Shown: piece after piece, positions 42,163 through 43,115 of the stretch
Position numbering within the stretch: position 1 is the stretch's first letter
How the letters are laid out: each line of letters begins with the position of its first letter
Assembly (NCBI GenBank): GCA_022446965.1
Contig: JAKVBV010000020.1
Location: forward strand, 1-43,115
DNA length: 43,115 bases
Direction: 5' to 3'
Origin: Phycisphaerales bacterium
Lineage (GTDB): Bacteria; Planctomycetota; Phycisphaerae; Phycisphaerales; SM1A02
The notes under the pieces: model-generated
What the model was told of the DNA's origin: nothing
Database searches by the model: none
Seen by the model: only the letters and a program-made list of their open reading frames with translations
Position numbers and translations under genes: made by a program

Positions 42163-43115
42163 ATGGCACAACGAAAGCCCAGATTCACCGCGGCCCCCAG
42201 CGTTGCGCGTACTCGCCAGATGGCACAGGAAAATCTCAAGCGGGGACTTGTCGGCATCGCCACGGAGATGGGCGAGCAGCTTGTCGAAGATCACCCCAAA
42301 CGTTTCGATGGGTACTTCATTCTGTCTGTGGTTGCCAAGGAGAACAGTGACTTCGGCGTGGGCCTGAAGATGGCGGTCAAGGCCTTGGAGCGTTGTCCTG
42401 TTGAAGAAGCGGAACTGTACCGACTCGCAGTCATGCATGCGACCTTGTGCGGAGACAACGAGGCCGAGGAGCATTGGATCGAACAGATGCGGACCAATGC
42501 GCCCAAGATGGCCACGTTGAATGAGAACCCCGGCTCGGTCGAAGAACTGCATGCTCGCTACCTCGAGCGAAACAGCCGCTTCGATGAAGCCCTGACGCTG
42601 ATCAAAGAGGCTCGTGCCAAGGGCACGAACGAACAGATCTGCGATCTGGTCGAAGGGCGCTGCCTGTACGGCCTCAAGCGGATGGGCGATGCGGTCGACG
42701 TGTTCACACGACTGAAAGACGCCGCGGGAGGTGCCAAGGAGGATCGGGCGGCCGGCGCCTTTGCGCTTGCCAAGTTGTACGACAAACAAGGTGACTACGA
42801 CCTGGCCTGGCAGGCCGCGCAGGATGGCCATGCCATCATGAATGTCACGCATCGCCCATCTCTGCTTGATGACGTCGTCAAGGCCGACACAGAGGGTTTC
42901 ACACCCGCCAACTTGAAGATGTGGCAGCGGCCGACCATGCCCGGGTCGGAGGCGATCATGATCTGCGCCATGGCCAGATCGGGCACGAGCCTCATGGAGC
43001 AGATCCTCAGTATGCATCCTGATATCGCCAATGGGGGCGAGATGTCTGTATCTGGGCGTATTCAGGCGCGGACACAGCAACTGTTAGATTCTTTTTTGCC
43101 GTGGCCCGAATGCAT
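42163..43115 (+). CDS. Sulfotransferase-family protein with N-terminal helical repeats, 3' end missing
   Basis: Translation from the ATG at 42163 stays open to the window edge: 317 complete codons. Residues of about 15-250 are helical, with pairs of amphipathic helices resembling tetratricopeptide repeats (FALAKLYDKQGDYDLAWQAA). Residues 266-285 (IMICAMARSGTSLMEQILSM) match the 5'-phosphosulfate-binding loop of sulfotransferases, with Arg272, Ser273, Gly274 and Thr275; family members usually have PRSGTT or PRSGTSL. The remaining sulfotransferase domain, including the 3'-phosphate-binding helix, lies outside the window. It would move sulfate from PAPS to an unknown acceptor. Confidence 0.82.
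   Translation, partial: MAQRKPRFTAAPSVARTRQMAQENLKRGLVGIATEMGEQLVEDHPKRFDGYFILSVVAKENSDFGVGLKMAVKALERCPVEEAELYRLAVMHATLCGDNEAEEHWIEQMRTNAPKMATLNENPGSVEELHARYLERNSRFDEALTLIKEARAKGTNEQICDLVEGRCLYGLKRMGDAVDVFTRLKDAAGGAKEDRAAGAFALAKLYDKQGDYDLAWQAAQDGHAIMNVTHRPSLLDDVVKADTEGFTPANLKMWQRPTMPGSEAIMICAMARSGTSLMEQILSMHPDIANGGEMSVSGRIQARTQQLLDSFLPWPEC

Noticed and set aside
42094-43080. A 328-codon minus-strand frame opposite the sulfotransferase
   Set aside because: The plus-strand frame stays open to the edge, has a helical-repeat pattern and contains the sulfotransferase phosphate loop. The antisense translation has no recognisable motif.
1-43115. CRISPR array, insertion sequence or prophage
   Set aside because: No regularly spaced direct repeats, transposase, integrase or phage structural gene was seen. 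Gene content is housekeeping, transport and surface proteins.

Overview
This 43.1 kb, GC-rich, gene-dense window most likely comes from a marine planctomycete of the class Phycisphaerae. The main clues are a secreted protein with paired dockerin-like calcium loops plus Cys-rich GACC repeats, a PEP-CTERM-type surface protein, an LptD-like outer-membrane protein, a formylglycine-generating enzyme and a sulfotransferase. The taxon is inferred from protein style; there is no rRNA gene to confirm it.

Layout. 1-1125 (-) holds carA, running off the left edge. 1190-11197 (+) is a run of priA, sucA, sucB, rsmH, a LysM protein, an FtsL-like peptide and a class B penicillin-binding protein; spacing is tight from sucA onward, and several joins are ATGA overlaps. 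11194-12123 (-) is a UbiA-like membrane protein. 12159-17011 (+) is ribH, nusB, ftsY and an lptD-like gene. 17016-20046 (-) is rny, efp and rsmA. 20258-22036 (+) is an ABC-2-type permease. 22046-25573 (-) is pdhA, pdhB and pdhC, encoding a complete E1alpha/E1beta/E2 set. A chagasin-like lipoprotein and tRNA-Arg(ACG) follow on the minus strand, then rpsT with a clear promoter and terminator, and a CPBP membrane protease.

27515-29798 (-) holds a Gfo/Idh oxidoreductase and a saccharopine-dehydrogenase-like enzyme. 30091-31542 (+) holds an ECF-type sigma factor and a TIGR01777-type epimerase. 31645-33957 (+) is the dockerin/Cys-rich protein. 34019-38423 (-) is a four-gene metal ABC importer, divergent from mntR (38510-38911, +). 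39260-40979 (+) holds the PEP-CTERM-type protein and the formylglycine-generating enzyme. 40946-42109 (-) is a THUMP/RlmL-like RNA methyltransferase. 42163 to the right edge (+) is a partial sulfotransferase.

The most unusual system is the metal importer. Both integral-membrane permeases carry a C-terminal DtxR/MntR-like module (winged helix plus dimerisation/metal-binding helices). The spacing of all candidate metal ligands is preserved. A separate MntR is encoded divergently across a short intergenic region containing a palindrome. This suggests two layers of metal sensing: transcriptional repression by MntR, and a cytosolic metal sensor fused directly to each transporter half. Other points worth a second look are an exported-looking formylglycine-generating enzyme with both catalytic cysteines, an RNA methyltransferase whose NPPY motif is replaced, a degenerate UbiA homologue, and a 17-bp GGGGTC palindrome next to a start codon.
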